Shown here one piece after another: positions 22,653 to 35,400 of a stretch of DNA of 64,000 nt. The stretch is from Dactylonectria macrodidyma. Lineage: Eukaryota > Ascomycota > Sordariomycetes > Hypocreales > Nectriaceae. The stretch is taken from NCBI GenBank assembly GCA_020744425.1, contig JAGMUV010000011.1:62001-126000 (forward strand). The letters run 5' to 3'. A model generated the notes under the pieces. It was not told the origin of the DNA. It made no database searches and was given only the letters and a program-made list of their open reading frames with translations. A program made the position numbers and the translations under genes. Position 1 is the first letter of the stretch; each line of letters starts with the position of its first letter.

Positions 22653-24599
22653 GAGATTGAGTCTCTACTGCAACTTCCAATCGTGGTTTGGCCCGTCTCT
22701 CTCCAAGTGAGGAGGCGTGGGCTTTAACTCGCTTTCTGCGTATTAGATATTTCTAGAAATAATTGCCAAAATACCAGAAGTTACCCACTCAAACAAATTT
22801 CGTTCAAGTCTTGTGATATGGAAGAAACCAACAAGTAAGTGCGTGAGTGGTCTGGAAACTGCGATGAGCGGCAAGGTCATGTGGTTGAATTATGGTAACG
22901 ATGTCACCATAGGATGGAGTACTGACGTTAATTGTGAATGACAAGCCTATCATCACGAGTCAGGCAATACTGTTCATTTAGGTGTCTGGTGTCAACGATG
23001 CTACGCCTGCAACAACGCCTTCGGTTGATAGGCGTTGAATACCTATTCGGAGGTTTGACTGCGTAGTGATGCAGGTTAAAGGGATACTTTAGGCCATTGC
23101 GTCATGTCATGGAGGTGTTTCACAGCGATTGCGCCTGCCCTACTGCGTTGTAGTGGCAGGAGAGATGCCTGGATAGACAAAGGAGACAGGTGAGGGTATG
23201 GTAGGTAGGTAGGTAGGCGAGATATCCTAGCAAGACGGTTGATTGCTCCCCCATGTGCGGATATGCACAAGTAGGTGCGAGTTAAGGGGGTGTGGTGGAT
23301 AACGGGCGTCGTGGGACGGCGGGCATGCAAGTCCAACCAAACAGAGGCTGCGAGAGGACCTTCGCCTGCGCCCGAAAGGAATGTGGGTGGGATGGGGGAT
23401 GAGACGCATTGGCGGGGTGGCGATCTCCGGACGAAACTTGTTCTGCCCCTCTTTGGATGGAGACTTGATTGCTTGACCATTTTGCTTTTAGCATGCGTGT
23501 GTGCGAACAATGGCGTGGTTCGGAAGACCAGGCTTGCAGGGGACAGGCGGATGTCGATACGTAGTGGGGAGGGGTGGGTAGGTGATCGAGATTGTGTGTT
23601 TGGGAGTTGTGAGAGATAGAAAGACTTTCGCTGGAATGGAAGATAGCAAGGGTGTGTGGTTGATACGAGGAAGGGGGCTATCATGGTGTTGATAGTGCTG
23701 ATGGCGCCGGTGCTGGACAATCTTGCCGGCATTGGGAAGTACAGGGTAAGTAACTTAGACTCAGATTGCCAGCCTCAGCCCGCATTGTGTATAGGGTAAG
23801 TCTCGCTCCCTCTACAACACCCTCGCTCCATATCAACGATACCGGTACCGGCCCTGCATCGCCCTCCCGGTACCGAGCTGGTTTATTCAGACTTCCTCGC
23901 TGCATGCATGAGTGAATTGATACATTACATACTTTACCTGCACAAGCATGCGTGCGTACATGCGTGCGTCGGCCGTTGTGGCCCATCCGTGGCGTCATCG
24001 CCAGCCGTCTCCGTGTGTTTTCGGATGACCTGCCAATGCATTAGGGATGCCCACGCACCACATTCGCTCGTCAGCCAGTAGTTGAGGAGAGGGTATCAGT
24101 GGGAGGGGTGATGCAATGACAAAATCCCATACCATCTCCAATAACAACGGCAGCACGATATGCCGCGGAAGAGCATCGAATTGTGTGGTATTGCGAGTCG
24201 GGCAATCAATGAGGGCAGACGGTATCAGCATTGAGCAACTTTGTACGTGTGCGAAGTGAGCATTGCGTGTCCCTCGTACTCTTGCAACCGTCGTAGAAGC
24301 GGGCAGGAAGCCGATAGGTTGATGTGTCAATAAGTGCCTTTGAGGTCGCAAAGTATCCTGAGATGATCGACATGCTGGCTATGACATGTGCCTCGTAACA
24401 CGACCCCCCCCCCTGTAACTGTACTCCATACATACGGCATCATGTCCCCGACTACTCCCTTATTACACGGCTCCTGCGTCCACCAATGAATGAACCCCCA
24501 TACGTGACTGATCCAAAAGTAGCAACCCAACTCCAGTGCCCATGCAAGGTGAAAAGGCGATGCAAAACAAAAACACCAACCAGAGCCAGCCAGCCATGA
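22653..24599. other. convergent intergenic region between the kinase and AVT1
   Basis: 1.95 kb between converging stop codons, unusually long for two 3' ends. Holds a (GGTA)n run at about 23200-23217 and a 10-base C run near 24404. Overlapping frames up to 218 codons on the minus strand are low-complexity and not credible. Confidence 0.5.
23200..23217. repeat. (GGTA)n microsatellite
   Basis: Four and a half GGTA units in tandem, part of a wider scatter of GGTA/TACC words in the non-coding DNA of this window. Confidence 0.7.
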
Positions 24600-26881
24600 T
24601 TAATCAGCGCCAATGAGATGCCTGGGCAAAAACGTCCAGACTGTGCCTAGCGTGCCCAAGATGCCAAAGACAACCAGCAGAACCCACGAAACCAGCCGCT
24701 CCCGCACGGAAATGTCCTTCCAAAACAGCTTCAGGTGGAACGAGATGGGCAAGATGATCGAGATAAGCGTGCACAATGCCGCGCCTAGGAACGCACAGAC
24801 CGAGTCGAATGACGGAATTGCGATGGAGATGCAGAGCAGGAGCAGCACCACAAAGATGCGGACAAGGACACGAGTGAGCTGTGTGACCATTGCTGGTGGC
24901 CCATCCGCGGCCTGCCCATGGTGATGGTGAAAGTGCTCCTGGTGGACTCCACAGATGACGTCGAGGGTTGTGATGATGGGACGTGAGTTGAGAGGGATCT
25001 TGGTCAGGGGAATGATGGCGATAAAGACACACATCAAGACCGTGAAGCCCTCAGGATACCCTGACGTCTTGAGAATGTTGGATGTGATGGCCTCCCGGAT
25101 CCCATCTCCAAACATGAGCACGCCGATGACGGCGAGGCAAGTGTCTAGAATGTACTAAACGACGGCATGCGTCAGTCAAACAGACATGGCCGTAGGACAG
25201 AGGGCCAACTTACCGAGAACGAAAAGGTAACGTTGACCGCCTTCTTCCACTTGTAAGGGTGGCGCATATCACGATAGATCTGTCAGGTGTCAGAAGTCTG
25301 CACGAAGAACACCACCTCTAGACATGAGCATACCGAAGGAAAGACGGAGTGAGCACCCCAGGGGCTCGCAAGGAGCCCATATGATAGAGGAAGAGCAAGC
25401 CAGTTTTCAGGCAACAAGTATGTGACTGCAGGCTCCCTGAGCGAGCCTGGTGTATGCGGCTTCACAAAGCCATCAACGATAACGATGCACACAACTGTTG
25501 CTAGTTAGTATACGGAACGATAGACGGGTATTGGAGCGGGACCTACTGCAAAAGGTGGAGAAGATGCCGACCACGCTGGTATAGCTCAAGAACCGCAGGG
25601 GCATGGCGTTGAGCAATAGAACTAGGACACCTGCCGCGCACTTCCAGATGTTAACCGTCGCGAAGCCTGGGAGCAGAAGATCCAGAGAGTCGGCGAAGAG
25701 GATAACCAGGGCCACATTGGCACTGATGAGCTCGAGCGTGAACAGAGCCGACACGACGACACGCGCCCGAGCTCCAAACGAGACGTAGGCCAAGTCCGAG
25801 TATGTGATGAGGGACCGGTCATAGTCCATGCACTTGGCCAGCAACTTTCCCGTATGAGAGGTGACGGCGGCCGTGAGGGTGAGGATGATCAAACCCGGAA
25901 TCCAGCCGCTCATCCGGAAAGCCAGAGGGAGACTGAGCAGGCCGACGCCAATGATGGCGTTGATGGAGTTGAAGACGGATTGGGGTAGAGTGCTCTGCCC
26001 CTCGACAGCAAAAACCACCTTGTCGCCCTCCTTGACCTCCTTGACGAGGATAGGCTGGTGCTCGCCATGCGCCGCGCCCTCGCCATCGTCTTCATCCTCG
26101 CCCACCCAGCCGGGGGCGTTTCCGATGGAGAGCCGATGGCGCATCGTACTGTCAATGGTGCCGTAATGCGAACCATAGCTCCCAATGATGGAAGGCGTCG
26201 CGAGGTGCGGCGGAACGGCAAAGATGCTGGACCGACTGGACGGAGATCCGGTGGGCAATGCGCCAGAAGCCATCTCGGGATCAAGCAACGGTTTGTTTTC
26301 GCGCTCACGGAAGCTGTCTCTCACAAGACCCGGCGAAGAGCCGTAGCTGGCGCCGGCCTCATCATCCTGGCTCGAGGCCTCGAGGTGCTGCCTCAACAGG
26401 CCCGTATGAGGCGTCGATGCGGTTGCGTCAACAATGCCGCGGCTATACTGCAGGTCGTCTGTGTCTGGATCCGGCGCCAACACGAAGCTCGGGCGGCGGG
26501 GGATGACTTCAGGGAACCCAGCGGCTCGTTGCCAGCTTCGGGCGAAAGATCTGAAGCTGTTGACGCCTCCAATATCGGCAATGGCAGCGAGGTGATTGGT
26601 GACGGAAGACCTGCGTGAAGGAGAATCGTTTGTTAGCCAAAGAGAACCACAAGAGAACCTCTCTTTCTAGGTGGTGGGATTCCGGTATGAGGTAGGTCAC
26701 CATACCGTCTCCGGTTCATAAATCCACCCGCGTAGTTGGAAGCGTCATTGTCATCATCGTCGTTATCGTCGTCTAGTACAGCCTGCTCCTCGGCGATGGC
26801 GCTTGACGTGAGGCTGCCGGTGGGCGAAGGTCTGCCATCATACTCGTCCCAATTGGCTGGGTTTCGCGCTCTCGCGGGCAT
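24600..26881 (-). CDS. AVT1: vacuolar amino-acid transporter, AVT1-like (AAAP family)
   Basis: Five exons on the minus strand: 26706-26881, 25547-26610, 25334-25494, 25214-25279 and 24600-25154, giving 673 aa. The third intron has a perfect TACTAAC branch point. About 270 hydrophilic residues, including an Asp/Asn run, precede the membrane domain. That domain opens with the AAAP signature STLPQSVFNSINAIIGVGLL. About eleven membrane segments follow, ending WTFLPRHLIGAD. Exon 5 carries a histidine-rich loop, HQEHFHHHHG, at residues 560-569. Yeast AVT1 imports neutral amino acids into the vacuole using the proton gradient; the substrate here is inferred from family. The long acidic N-tail is typical of fungal AVT1. 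Confidence 0.92.
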
Positions 26882-29032
26882 TGTCCCGTGGCTTCAACTC
26901 GATTCGATGAACGCGGTTGTTGAGTTTTTTTCTTTTTCTTTTTGCTTCTGCGGCCCGTGGCTGGAATTGGCTTTTCAGTCTTAACCGTTGGCGTTCAACT
27001 TCTGTCTCTTCTCTTGGTTCTTGTTTTCACCCCCCGCTTAGAGCACGGACTGGCAAGGGTGGCGGGGTGGCAAAGCACGGAACACTGGTCGCAAAACGAG
27101 CCTATGATGGCGGTCGGCGATGTAAGGGGATGCCACAGCCGTGATTGATAGGCGAAGGATTTTTCGTGTCTCGAAAAGCAGGTCGCGTTGGCTGGCAAGC
27201 GTCGGGAGGTGGAGGATAGGGATGGCGGAGTGTCGAGACAGGCTTGGCTGAGGATCTGCTACGATATCCTGGAAAAGCTGGGACGAAAGCAGCGATCACG
27301 CAGAAGCTCATGCGCCGTAAAAGCACCCAAAGTTGCGAGAAACTGCAAGAGTTGTGGGAACTGAGTGAAGATGACTGTTTGGAAGGCTGGGTCACGAGTC
27401 TGTCTAGGCTGGCCGTCGTTGCAGGCGGGTCGAGGGCGACACTGACGGAACGATATGACGCTTATCGCGACAGGGAGGTTCGGTCAGATTGGTACACAGT
27501 TTTGACTGGGTCTTCTCCCATCTGCGGATACAGCATGGGAAGAATAGGAGCGAGCTAGGACAAGCCGACAAGGGCGCTGCTGCAATGCAACCGTTCGATG
27601 TCCCGGTAGCCGTCGCGGTTGGGTCACTTGTAGCCCGTCAGCCCGTAGTTGCCGCCAAGTGGATTGATAGAGGAGCACTGCTTTGGTCAGTATTGTAAAA
27701 GGCCTGCTACGTCGATACGACAGCCTCCTCAGCGTGGATTTGATGCGCAAATATAGCTTCTCCTTGGCGGCGTGGTAATGTCGTTGACTGTCTTCATTCG
27801 CTAGTGACCTCCACAGCAAGGCGCTGTCATGCACAGTGATGCAAGACCCATCAGAGATAGCCAGATACCGTATGCAACAATACAGGGCCGAAGGGGTCAC
27901 CAGGGAGCCCAAACGAGCCCCAGTCCGCGTTAGCCTGTCCGATGGTGGATTCTCTGGCGTGAACCGCGGGGAAGAGAGTGCCCGCCAATGTCCAACAACA
28001 GACGCGTGATTAGATGAGGTATGGAGTCATTGCTATTCTTCGCTAGGTGTAGTTGGGAAGGTCGCTTCTAGCCGCGTGGTTCTTCGCGATGCCGAGACTG
28101 CTGTTTGAAATGCAGAGTAGTTGCCGCATCTCGCCTCACTCTGCGCTTACTTTTTGTCCTTTGTGATGGCCGTCAAATATCGACCATCGTACAGTCACTT
28201 CAGTCCTCTCGTCGTAGACGTTGACCGCCTTCCATGGATGCCAACCCATCTCTCCACAGCGTCCACAGCGTCCACAGCGTCCACAGCGTCCACCGCGAGC
28301 CCACTTCCGCCGAGGCATCATCTCCTAGATGGCTTTCTGCAATCGTTGGTTCATCCCCACTCCTGTGAGGCCAGGGCCTCGTTTGATGGTGGTGGGGACG
28401 ACCATAGTTAGCGGGCGACAAGGCCCCAAACCCGCCCAGTACCGCCGACGATGCAGTGTGATTGAGTGAGGTAGCGGGCGTCGATGAGCCGCAAGGGCTT
28501 GGTCTGTTATGTAATTTGATGGACTTTGAGGCTAGGCTTGCACAGAGAGTGGTCTGGATTCGCTTGATTGAGTTGACCTCATTCTACTCTCCTCCGTGAC
28601 TGTGACCGTGACCTTGAGGCTGGTTAACCGTGACATGCGAGGTTGTAGTTTGCAACTCTGGTGGGGAAGGACGAGATAAGAAACTGCCCGAGTCTTTGTT
28701 GCCGCATCTCGAGTCGGATACCTAGGTAGAGCAATGCACGCACTCGCAAACCTAGATGCGATAGACCATTCGGTATTCGCATCCTTATCGGATCTCTTAT
28801 CTTATCTAACCCCTGCACTACATGCCCCCAATTATCCATGTCCTAACGTGCATCTGAAAAGTTCATGCGCGTCACTACAAGTGACTACACCAAACACAGC
28901 TTGAACTTCACCTACATCTTCACATACGTAGAGCTGCCTCCACAGGCTACTCTTCTTCAACTTCGAGGCCAATGCATTACACGGGGTCTCATCCTTGCAC
29001 TATATAGCACGTCACTCTATCGAATCCTCACA
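26882..29032. other. divergent intergenic region between AVT1 and RMP1
   Basis: 2.15 kb upstream of both genes. A 9-base tandem repeat sits at 28253-28297. Open frames such as 27244-27558 (+) and 27484-27912 (-) overlap each other and show no domain. No RNA gene recognised. Confidence 0.5.
28253..28297. repeat. 9-base tandem repeat (TCCACAGCG x5)
   Basis: Four perfect TCCACAGCG units and a fifth with one change (TCCACCGCG). The unit length keeps frame, so an artificial Ser-Thr-Ala repeat appears in one translation. Confidence 0.85.
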
Positions 29033-29807
29033 ATGAGCTCCAGCCCTTCCTCCACGAGGCTGCCTCCCACCGCAGCTCCCTGTCCCGAGACCCTCTCCGA
29101 TATCCAGACCTCTCTCACCCCTATCGTTCACATTCTCCACGCCGTTGCTCATCGTCACCGCAACCAGCACTCGTCATCCCACTGGTGGGCCTCGTTCACC
29201 CTCATTCGCCGCGCAGTCCGCAACCTCGAATCCGCCCTGCTCTGCTCATCCTCTCGCACTGCTTTTGGCCCCCCCCCCGTTGTGCACGCAAAGTACATGG
29301 TGCACCATGTTGTCCCACGCGCATTCATGTAAGTCATAGCTGACGGAATTTGTGCGTCGCAAACTCAGGCTAATAAATGCCAGCGCATTCACTCAGCTTG
29401 CAGCAGATAATCAACACGCCCCCCTAGGACTCCTGCTCCTCGGCGTCCTGGCCCGCATCAAAGGCTTACTGTCCGGCCTCGTGCCTTCTGAAAATACCTC
29501 TAAACCTGGTCCTATGCCTACTAATGATGTAAAACGGAACCTAGGGCTGCCATCCACTCGCCCCGATGAAGATGTGGATGTGGGTGTTGCCATATCCCGC
29601 GACGAGCTTATTCCTAAGCCATCAAGTCGGGAACCAAGTTCTGCAGTGGCGGGAGAGGCAAGTTCCAAAGATTCAAAGGCCAAGAAACATACCAAAAGCA
29701 CAAGAGCCGCCATCAAAGAGACGCCTGCGGACAGTATATCAAAGAAGAAGAAGAAGAAGAAGAAGAAGGTCGGCGATGCCTTGTCCAGTCTCTTTGGCTC
29801 CCTCTAA
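29033..29807 (+). CDS. RMP1: RNase MRP protein subunit RMP1
   Basis: Two exons, 29033-29328 and 29384-29807, give 239 aa. The start MSSSPSSTRL is chosen because the RMP1 core begins soon after; an upstream in-frame ATG at 28865 would add 56 unrelated residues. The core contains LSDIQTSLTPIVHILHAVAHRHRNQH, then SSHWWASFTLIRRAVRNLESALL. After the splice comes the hallmark IAFTQLAADNQHAPLGLLLL and GVLARIKGLL. The C-terminus has nine consecutive lysines, then VGDALSSLFGSL, an ending I associate with fungal RMP1. The subunit is specific to RNase MRP, which cuts pre-rRNA in ITS1 and certain mRNAs, and separates MRP from RNase P. Confidence 0.88.
29742..29768 (+). repeat. (AAG)9 trinucleotide repeat inside RMP1
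   Basis: Nine perfect AAG codons encode the poly-lysine near the C-terminus of RMP1. Pure codon repetition makes it prone to length change between strains. Confidence 0.9.
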
Positions 29808-30355
29808 ACCTTTCGACCAATCATTTTATGAAGGTTCCTAGTTTATTTTGCTTCGATAGTTCTGGCGCGAGGTATGATACCCAAAGGTTCATCATGTAGA
29901 TACGACAAATCAAAATGCAAGCAAAGAAAAAAGTGTAATCATTCATTATAAACACAAGTCACACAACACAAAATAATGAGCCGGCGAGTAATCCTTACAA
30001 GACATCCCTCCTACACGTCCAATACAAAGAACTTTGCTTCTCATTCCTTCCCAAAGCGCCACCCCACGGATATCCTCACTGACGTTGAGTATCTGGCATG
30101 TCCTATCCCAATAATCAGAAAAGTCGTCGCCATTCCCGCTGCACGGTACAACCAAGCTTCGACTTCCCATCACATAGCTCCATGTTCCTCGGCCCCATCC
30201 ACTTCCCGAAACCGCTCTTCCGGTAGGTATAGCGTTTCCTCTCATCCTCGCGGGTTTTGCCTCTGCTTGCTTTTGAACATTTGACGCCAAACCATAAGAC
30301 CAAACAACAAAGATAGAGAGGCGTGAAAGACAGACGAATGGTTCAGCCAGTTCGT
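29808..30355. other. convergent 3' region between RMP1 and TUP1
   Basis: 548 bases, moderately AT-rich, containing both 3' UTRs. Nothing else recognised. Confidence 0.6.
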
Positions 30356-32460
30356 CTAGTACGGACGGTAGGACCAAATGCGGGCCTTCATGTCGCCAGA
30401 GCCAGTAGCGAAGTAGCCACCCTGGGGGCTGGGAGCCACCGAGATGACCGAGTTTTTGTGGCCCTGGAGCATGAGCTGAGTGGTGCCGGTGCGAGGGTCC
30501 CAGAACTGGACGCCACGGTCCTTGGATCCGGACAGCACCCAGTTGGCATCGGGGGTGAGCGCAACAGAGAGTACAAAGTCGCGATGGCCCTCAAAGGTCT
30601 TGACACACTTGCCACCCTTAGGGCCAGGATTGGGACCGGTACGAGGTGTGCTGAGCTCCCACATCTTGATTGTTCGGTCCAAGCTGCCACTGACAAGATC
30701 TTTGCCATTGGGTGAGAAGGCAACGGAGTAGACAGAGTCCTTGTGGCCATCAGGTCCCTCTAGGCGCTCCACCAAGAAGCCGGAGTGAATGTCCCACACA
30801 CGGACGCTCTTGTCCAGAGATCCAGCTGCCACATACTGGGTGTCGGGCGAGATCGCGACAGTCGTAACTCCGTCCTCTATCGTGAGCGTAAGAGTGTTGG
30901 TCCCTTGCTCAATATCCCAGAGGCGGACAGTCCTGTCGCCACTGCCGGAGGCAATCGTTCGTCCGTCACGTGCGAAGTCCAGAGAGTAGATATCCTGCTC
31001 GTGGCCTGAGAAGTGGTTGCGGATCGTTCGGCTCTGGATATCCCAGACCTAGACGTAGAGTTAGTTTGCGTCCAAGTAAACGGTGATGCATGTCGCTGTT
31101 TCAACTTACTCGGATCAGCTTGTCCTCGGCACCAGTGGCTAAATAACGACCGTCGGGACTGAAGCAGACGCTGCGGATGTACAGATCCGCGCTGACGTCG
31201 GCAGCGTTGTGGTCCTCGAGGACACAAACCTTCTCGCCAGTTTGCACATCGAAAATCTGGGCTGAGCGGTTGCAACCAGTGGCGACGTACTTGCCATCGT
31301 GACTGAACCTCACGCAGCATACAACACTCTCGTGGTTGAGTGAATGAACCAGATCAACGTCTAGGACGCGCTGCACCTGGGGGTTGAAGATGGCATACCA
31401 ATCATTGCCCGTCTTCTTGTTATGGGGAGCCACGGCATCGACCTCCAGATCGCCCAGGGCGTTGCCAACGGGAGGAGCGCGAGGACCGCCCATGCGAGCG
31501 TGGTCGGGAGTGGGGTGGCTGACCTGCGGCGACTGGGCGTTGCCGGGATAGGGCACGGGAGTGTTGATTTGGGGAGTGGCGGGGCCGACGGCGTTTGGAG
31601 GCCGGCCGATGCCTCGCCTGCCCGGGCCGGGAGAAGCAGTGCTCTGCGGCGGCTGGGGACCCATGCCGTTGGCAACGGGGCCTTGGGGATAGCCTTGGGA
31701 GTATGGGGGTTGCTGCTGGCTGCTGGGGTGAGGAGGGACGGGGAGACCAGGTGGGCCTTGAGCCATCTGGTGCTGAGGTCCCAGCTGCTCCTGGGGAGGA
31801 GGATGCTGTTGAGGGGGAGGTTGCTGCTGTTGTTGCGAGGGGGGTTGCTGTTGGACTTGCTGCTGACCCTGCTGGCCTTGCTGCTGGGGCGGCGCAAGGC
31901 CACCCTGGCTGCCGCCAGCCATGATACCGCTAAAGAGGCCATTGCCCGGCGCGATGGAAGGAGGCTGCTGCGAGGGACCAGCGTGCTGGGGCGGACCGGG
32001 GAGACCAGGCTGAGGGGCACCTTTTCGGGCAGCCTCGAGTTGGTGTCGAAGCATGCTGATCTCTTCCTCATACCTATTTGAGATGATCAGTCAGCACGGG
32101 TTCCAAAACAAGGTCGGCATAGAAATGTAAGGGAAGCTCACTTTTGCTTGAGAGTCATGTGAGTCTGCTCCATGGCATAGACCTTTTCCCGGACGAGCTG
32201 CATCTCGCTGACCTGCGCCGAGACTGTGATAATGATTAGCTGAGGTTCTGAGGTTGAGCTGAGTGGCGCGCTAAACGGCAATGACGCGAATCATCTGGGA
32301 GAGGCGCGAGCGAAGGGTGAGACGTACTCTGATGTTCAAAGCCCTCGGTCTGGCGCATCTGCGTCTCGAATTCGGCCCTGATCTGCTCGAGCAACTCGTT
32401 GAGGCGAGCCGAGTTGCCTGGGGGAACGCCCCCCATGCCGCGATGCGGATACATGGACAT
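30356..32460 (-). CDS. TUP1: general transcriptional co-repressor TUP1 (RCO-1/TupA)
   Basis: Four exons on the minus strand: 32328-32460, 32142-32223, 31110-32073 and 30356-31048, giving 623 aa. The N-terminal tetramerisation helix is complete ([16 protein letters not shown], then [19 protein letters not shown] and [16 protein letters not shown]). A Gln/Pro/Gly-rich spacer covers about residues 85-260. The seven-blade WD40 propeller fills the C-terminal half, from [20 protein letters not shown] to a last blade ending [12 protein letters not shown]1 works with SSN6/CYC8, recruited by DNA-binding proteins to repress glucose-, development- and stress-controlled genes. Exon junctions all fall in the N-terminal coil or between blades. 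Called with high certainty. Confidence 0.97.
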
Positions 32461-35400
32461 TGCGCTCGACGGGACTCAGCGACGACGAGTCCGGGACGCT
32501 AGCCGCGAGGGCGAGAATGGATGTAGGGGGAGACGCGTTGAGATTCGTAGAGAGAGGTAGAGCGGCAGGCGGTTGACGATGTGGTTTTTGCACGCGGCGA
32601 CACGGAGCGGAGGAGGCTGGCGCGCGCCAGCAAAGTGGACAGAACGGGGTCGGGGGCGTGGTCCAAAAGGAGAGGACGCGAACGCGGACGCGGGAAGGGT
32701 TGAATCGAGAGGCCCGAGAGGGGTAGGGCGAGAGCGCCGTGGGCGACGGTCGATGAGGAGAATCAGAACCGTCAGTGAAGCCGGGTCGGATGATTTTTTC
32801 GATGGGGCCTGGGCTCGCGACGATGTTGTTGGAAGGGGGAAAGGTGGAAAAAAAGGCGAAAACGGAGGAGGGACGATGGAGGTGTGCCAGTCAGTCAAGT
32901 TGCCGTCAGTGCGAGAAGAAGCGCCAGGGCCAGGTGCCTGCTGGGTGGGTTGGCGCTCACCCTGGTGCTCACCCGTGGGTTTTGATGGGATAGTGGAGCA
33001 ATGCCCCGAAGTAAGGCAAGCCTCTTCCCCCCAAAGACAGCCCAAGGAGCCCCAAGCCGTGGGAAGCGAGCTGGGTTTGCTGGTTAGGTCGCTGGAGGAG
33101 CCACTGGGGGAGCCGCTGGGGGAGCCGCTGGGGGAGCCACTGAGGCGCTCAGAGGGAGGTAGCCGGAGGCTCGCAGGGTACTTTGAGCAGGGCTGGGGAT
33201 ACATGAGCTTGGACCAGGCAAGGGCGACTGCAGGTGGGGCCCCATGCAGCGGGCCATTTGCAGGAGCCGCGAGGAGCAGCGACGGCGGAGAGTTACGGTG
33301 GGTGCAAGCGCTGGCGACAGCGCTGACTTTAGCGAGCTACAGCGGGCTACAGCAGACGGCAGCAACCCCAGCCCAGGCCTTGTGCAACTCAATCCCAGTG
33401 GGGGGTGGCCGCCCCGGAGGTGTGGGGCGGGCTTCAGACGGTAACGGGCCTGGGATGAAAGTATCTCCTCCCCAATAGTGAGGTACCGACATGGGGTTTT
33501 GCTACAAGAGCGACTCCACGCCCTGACCCGCATGGTCTGTGCGAATCGGCGCCATGGCCCATGATGGAGGCTGGCGACAGATTGCGGGTCAGCCGTGATG
33601 TTGTCTCCATGTGGCTGAGGCCACGGTCTCAGTGGCTATCCATGATTCACCCCCCTTCGTCTGCCTTCTTCTGACACACTACTTAGTTCCCCTGTTGTTT
33701 TGTTTTTTGTCGGCTCCGTTGACTAGAATAGGGCGACAGGCGAGGGTTGATATGACGCGCACGCCCCTCCGTCTCTGACAGCAATGGTTAATTGGGTATT
33801 GAGACGGTGAGCTGCGGAAGGCAACTTACGTGCCCGAGGTATTTTCCTGTTTGGGGCGAGAGGCTGTGGCTGTTCATCTTGGAGAGCGAGGTGGGGAGTA
33901 TGTCTTGTTTCTTAGACGTGGAACCTCGGCGTTCCTGGTGTTGCCGTGTGGTTGCAGGCGTGGGAGTGACAAGGCTGGGTGTGTTAATAGGTGAGCGTGG
34001 GTATGGACGTGGAGCTGGAGGCCATGGCCCATGTTGAACAGTGTGTGGGTGAGGGCCAGCATCTAGCAGCTGAAGAGGCGCGACAACAGCATCGCCCGCA
34101 AGGCCTAGGATGTGGGTGAGAAACCGTTCAAGGGGGTTGGCAGTCGGGAAGCGATAAATGGATGTGAGAGGTGAGAGACAGGGGATTGGTTACCGCTGTT
34201 TTGTTTTGGGGCGGTTTCAGTGACAATGGTACAAGCAATTCGAGCAGCGCAGAGCTGAGCTGAGCTGCGAGCTTGGACTCGATGCGGACAGTCTTGGCCC
34301 TTTAACCACCATGGGACGCTCTATTAATTGCTAGGTACCGCTACGAAGTACGTATGTAGTAGACACCAATGCCTGCTAATATTGATTGGTAGGGCCGAGT
34401 TCTGAACCGAGACTTTTGTTGATCACACCCTCGTTGTCTACGAGGCGAGCATGGCACATCCATCTGCAGTAGTTAGCTGCAGGCCGCGATAGACGACGTG
34501 CGTGCTGGTCGCGGACCAGCAGCCAACTTGCAGATTGGGGGCGATAGCCGACAGCCGCCTGCCTACAAAGATGGTGGCGAAGCTGTGTTGCCTTCTTTCC
34601 CCTCAGATACGGGGAGGAAGCCGTCGCCGCCTGCTGCAGTCATCCTATCTGTGTTACTGATGCTAGGTTGTCCTGTCGCACGACAGAATGCCACTTCACG
34701 ATGCACATTGCAGAGTTGCGTGAGCGTGTGCATATATCCCCGGTTCTAGGTTGGTGCCCAATGTGGTCGCACCAGTTTGCTTCGACTTTACCGCATGGAT
34801 TGCAGAAATCCCTTGGTAAGAGAGTGTCGACCGTGGTACTAATTATTGTAGGCCGGGACGAGTCCGCCAGAGAGGACGACAGATTGTGTGGAGTCAAGAG
34901 GCGTAAAATGCGTCACTTGGTGCGATGTTGTCATGTTGATGGGGGTTAGGAGTTGGTTTGATCGGCCACCTTGATTCGGCGGCTCTCGACGTCAGAGGCA
35001 CCTCCGGGGGTAAGTGTAATTGCGCCTCCCCCAAGGTTACAACCAACTACCAAACCGCACCTCCCTGGCCTTTAGTGGCGATGACGGAAGTGAGTGTAAT
35101 GGGGATTCTCCTGGAGTGCGTCTCGTCCGCGTGCCAGCCCTGTCTTGTTCTCTGGAGCTCCGGTGCCTCTCGGCTCAGGTCCATCAATAGCCCTCCTTCA
35201 AGTGGAACAGTGCAAAGGACTGTACGACGGCCTGGTCTGGAGGGGTTAGAGCATCGGAGCTGCCCTTGCGTTAGTCCCCAAGACCGGGAGGGCGCATCAT
35301 TCACTGGGATACCAAACCCGGCACGTTTTTTAGCCCGCGAACCTCTGAGGAATTCCATGCGTCCGCACTAACAACCAGCGCTCGGGACAGGGGGGCTAGA

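Noticed and set aside
23076..23732. 218-codon minus-strand frame in the kinase-AVT1 gap
   Set aside because: Pro/Ser/Arg-rich low-complexity reading of GGTA-repeat DNA, without any domain or splice support.
27244..27912. Opposing frames of 104 and 142 codons between AVT1 and RMP1
   Set aside because: They overlap, lack domains, and lie in a divergent promoter region.
32476..33533. Long frames on both strands upstream of TUP1 (301, 242 and 149 codons)
   Set aside because: Their length comes from GC-rich leader DNA and the 12-base tandem repeat; composition is Pro/Gly/Arg noise.
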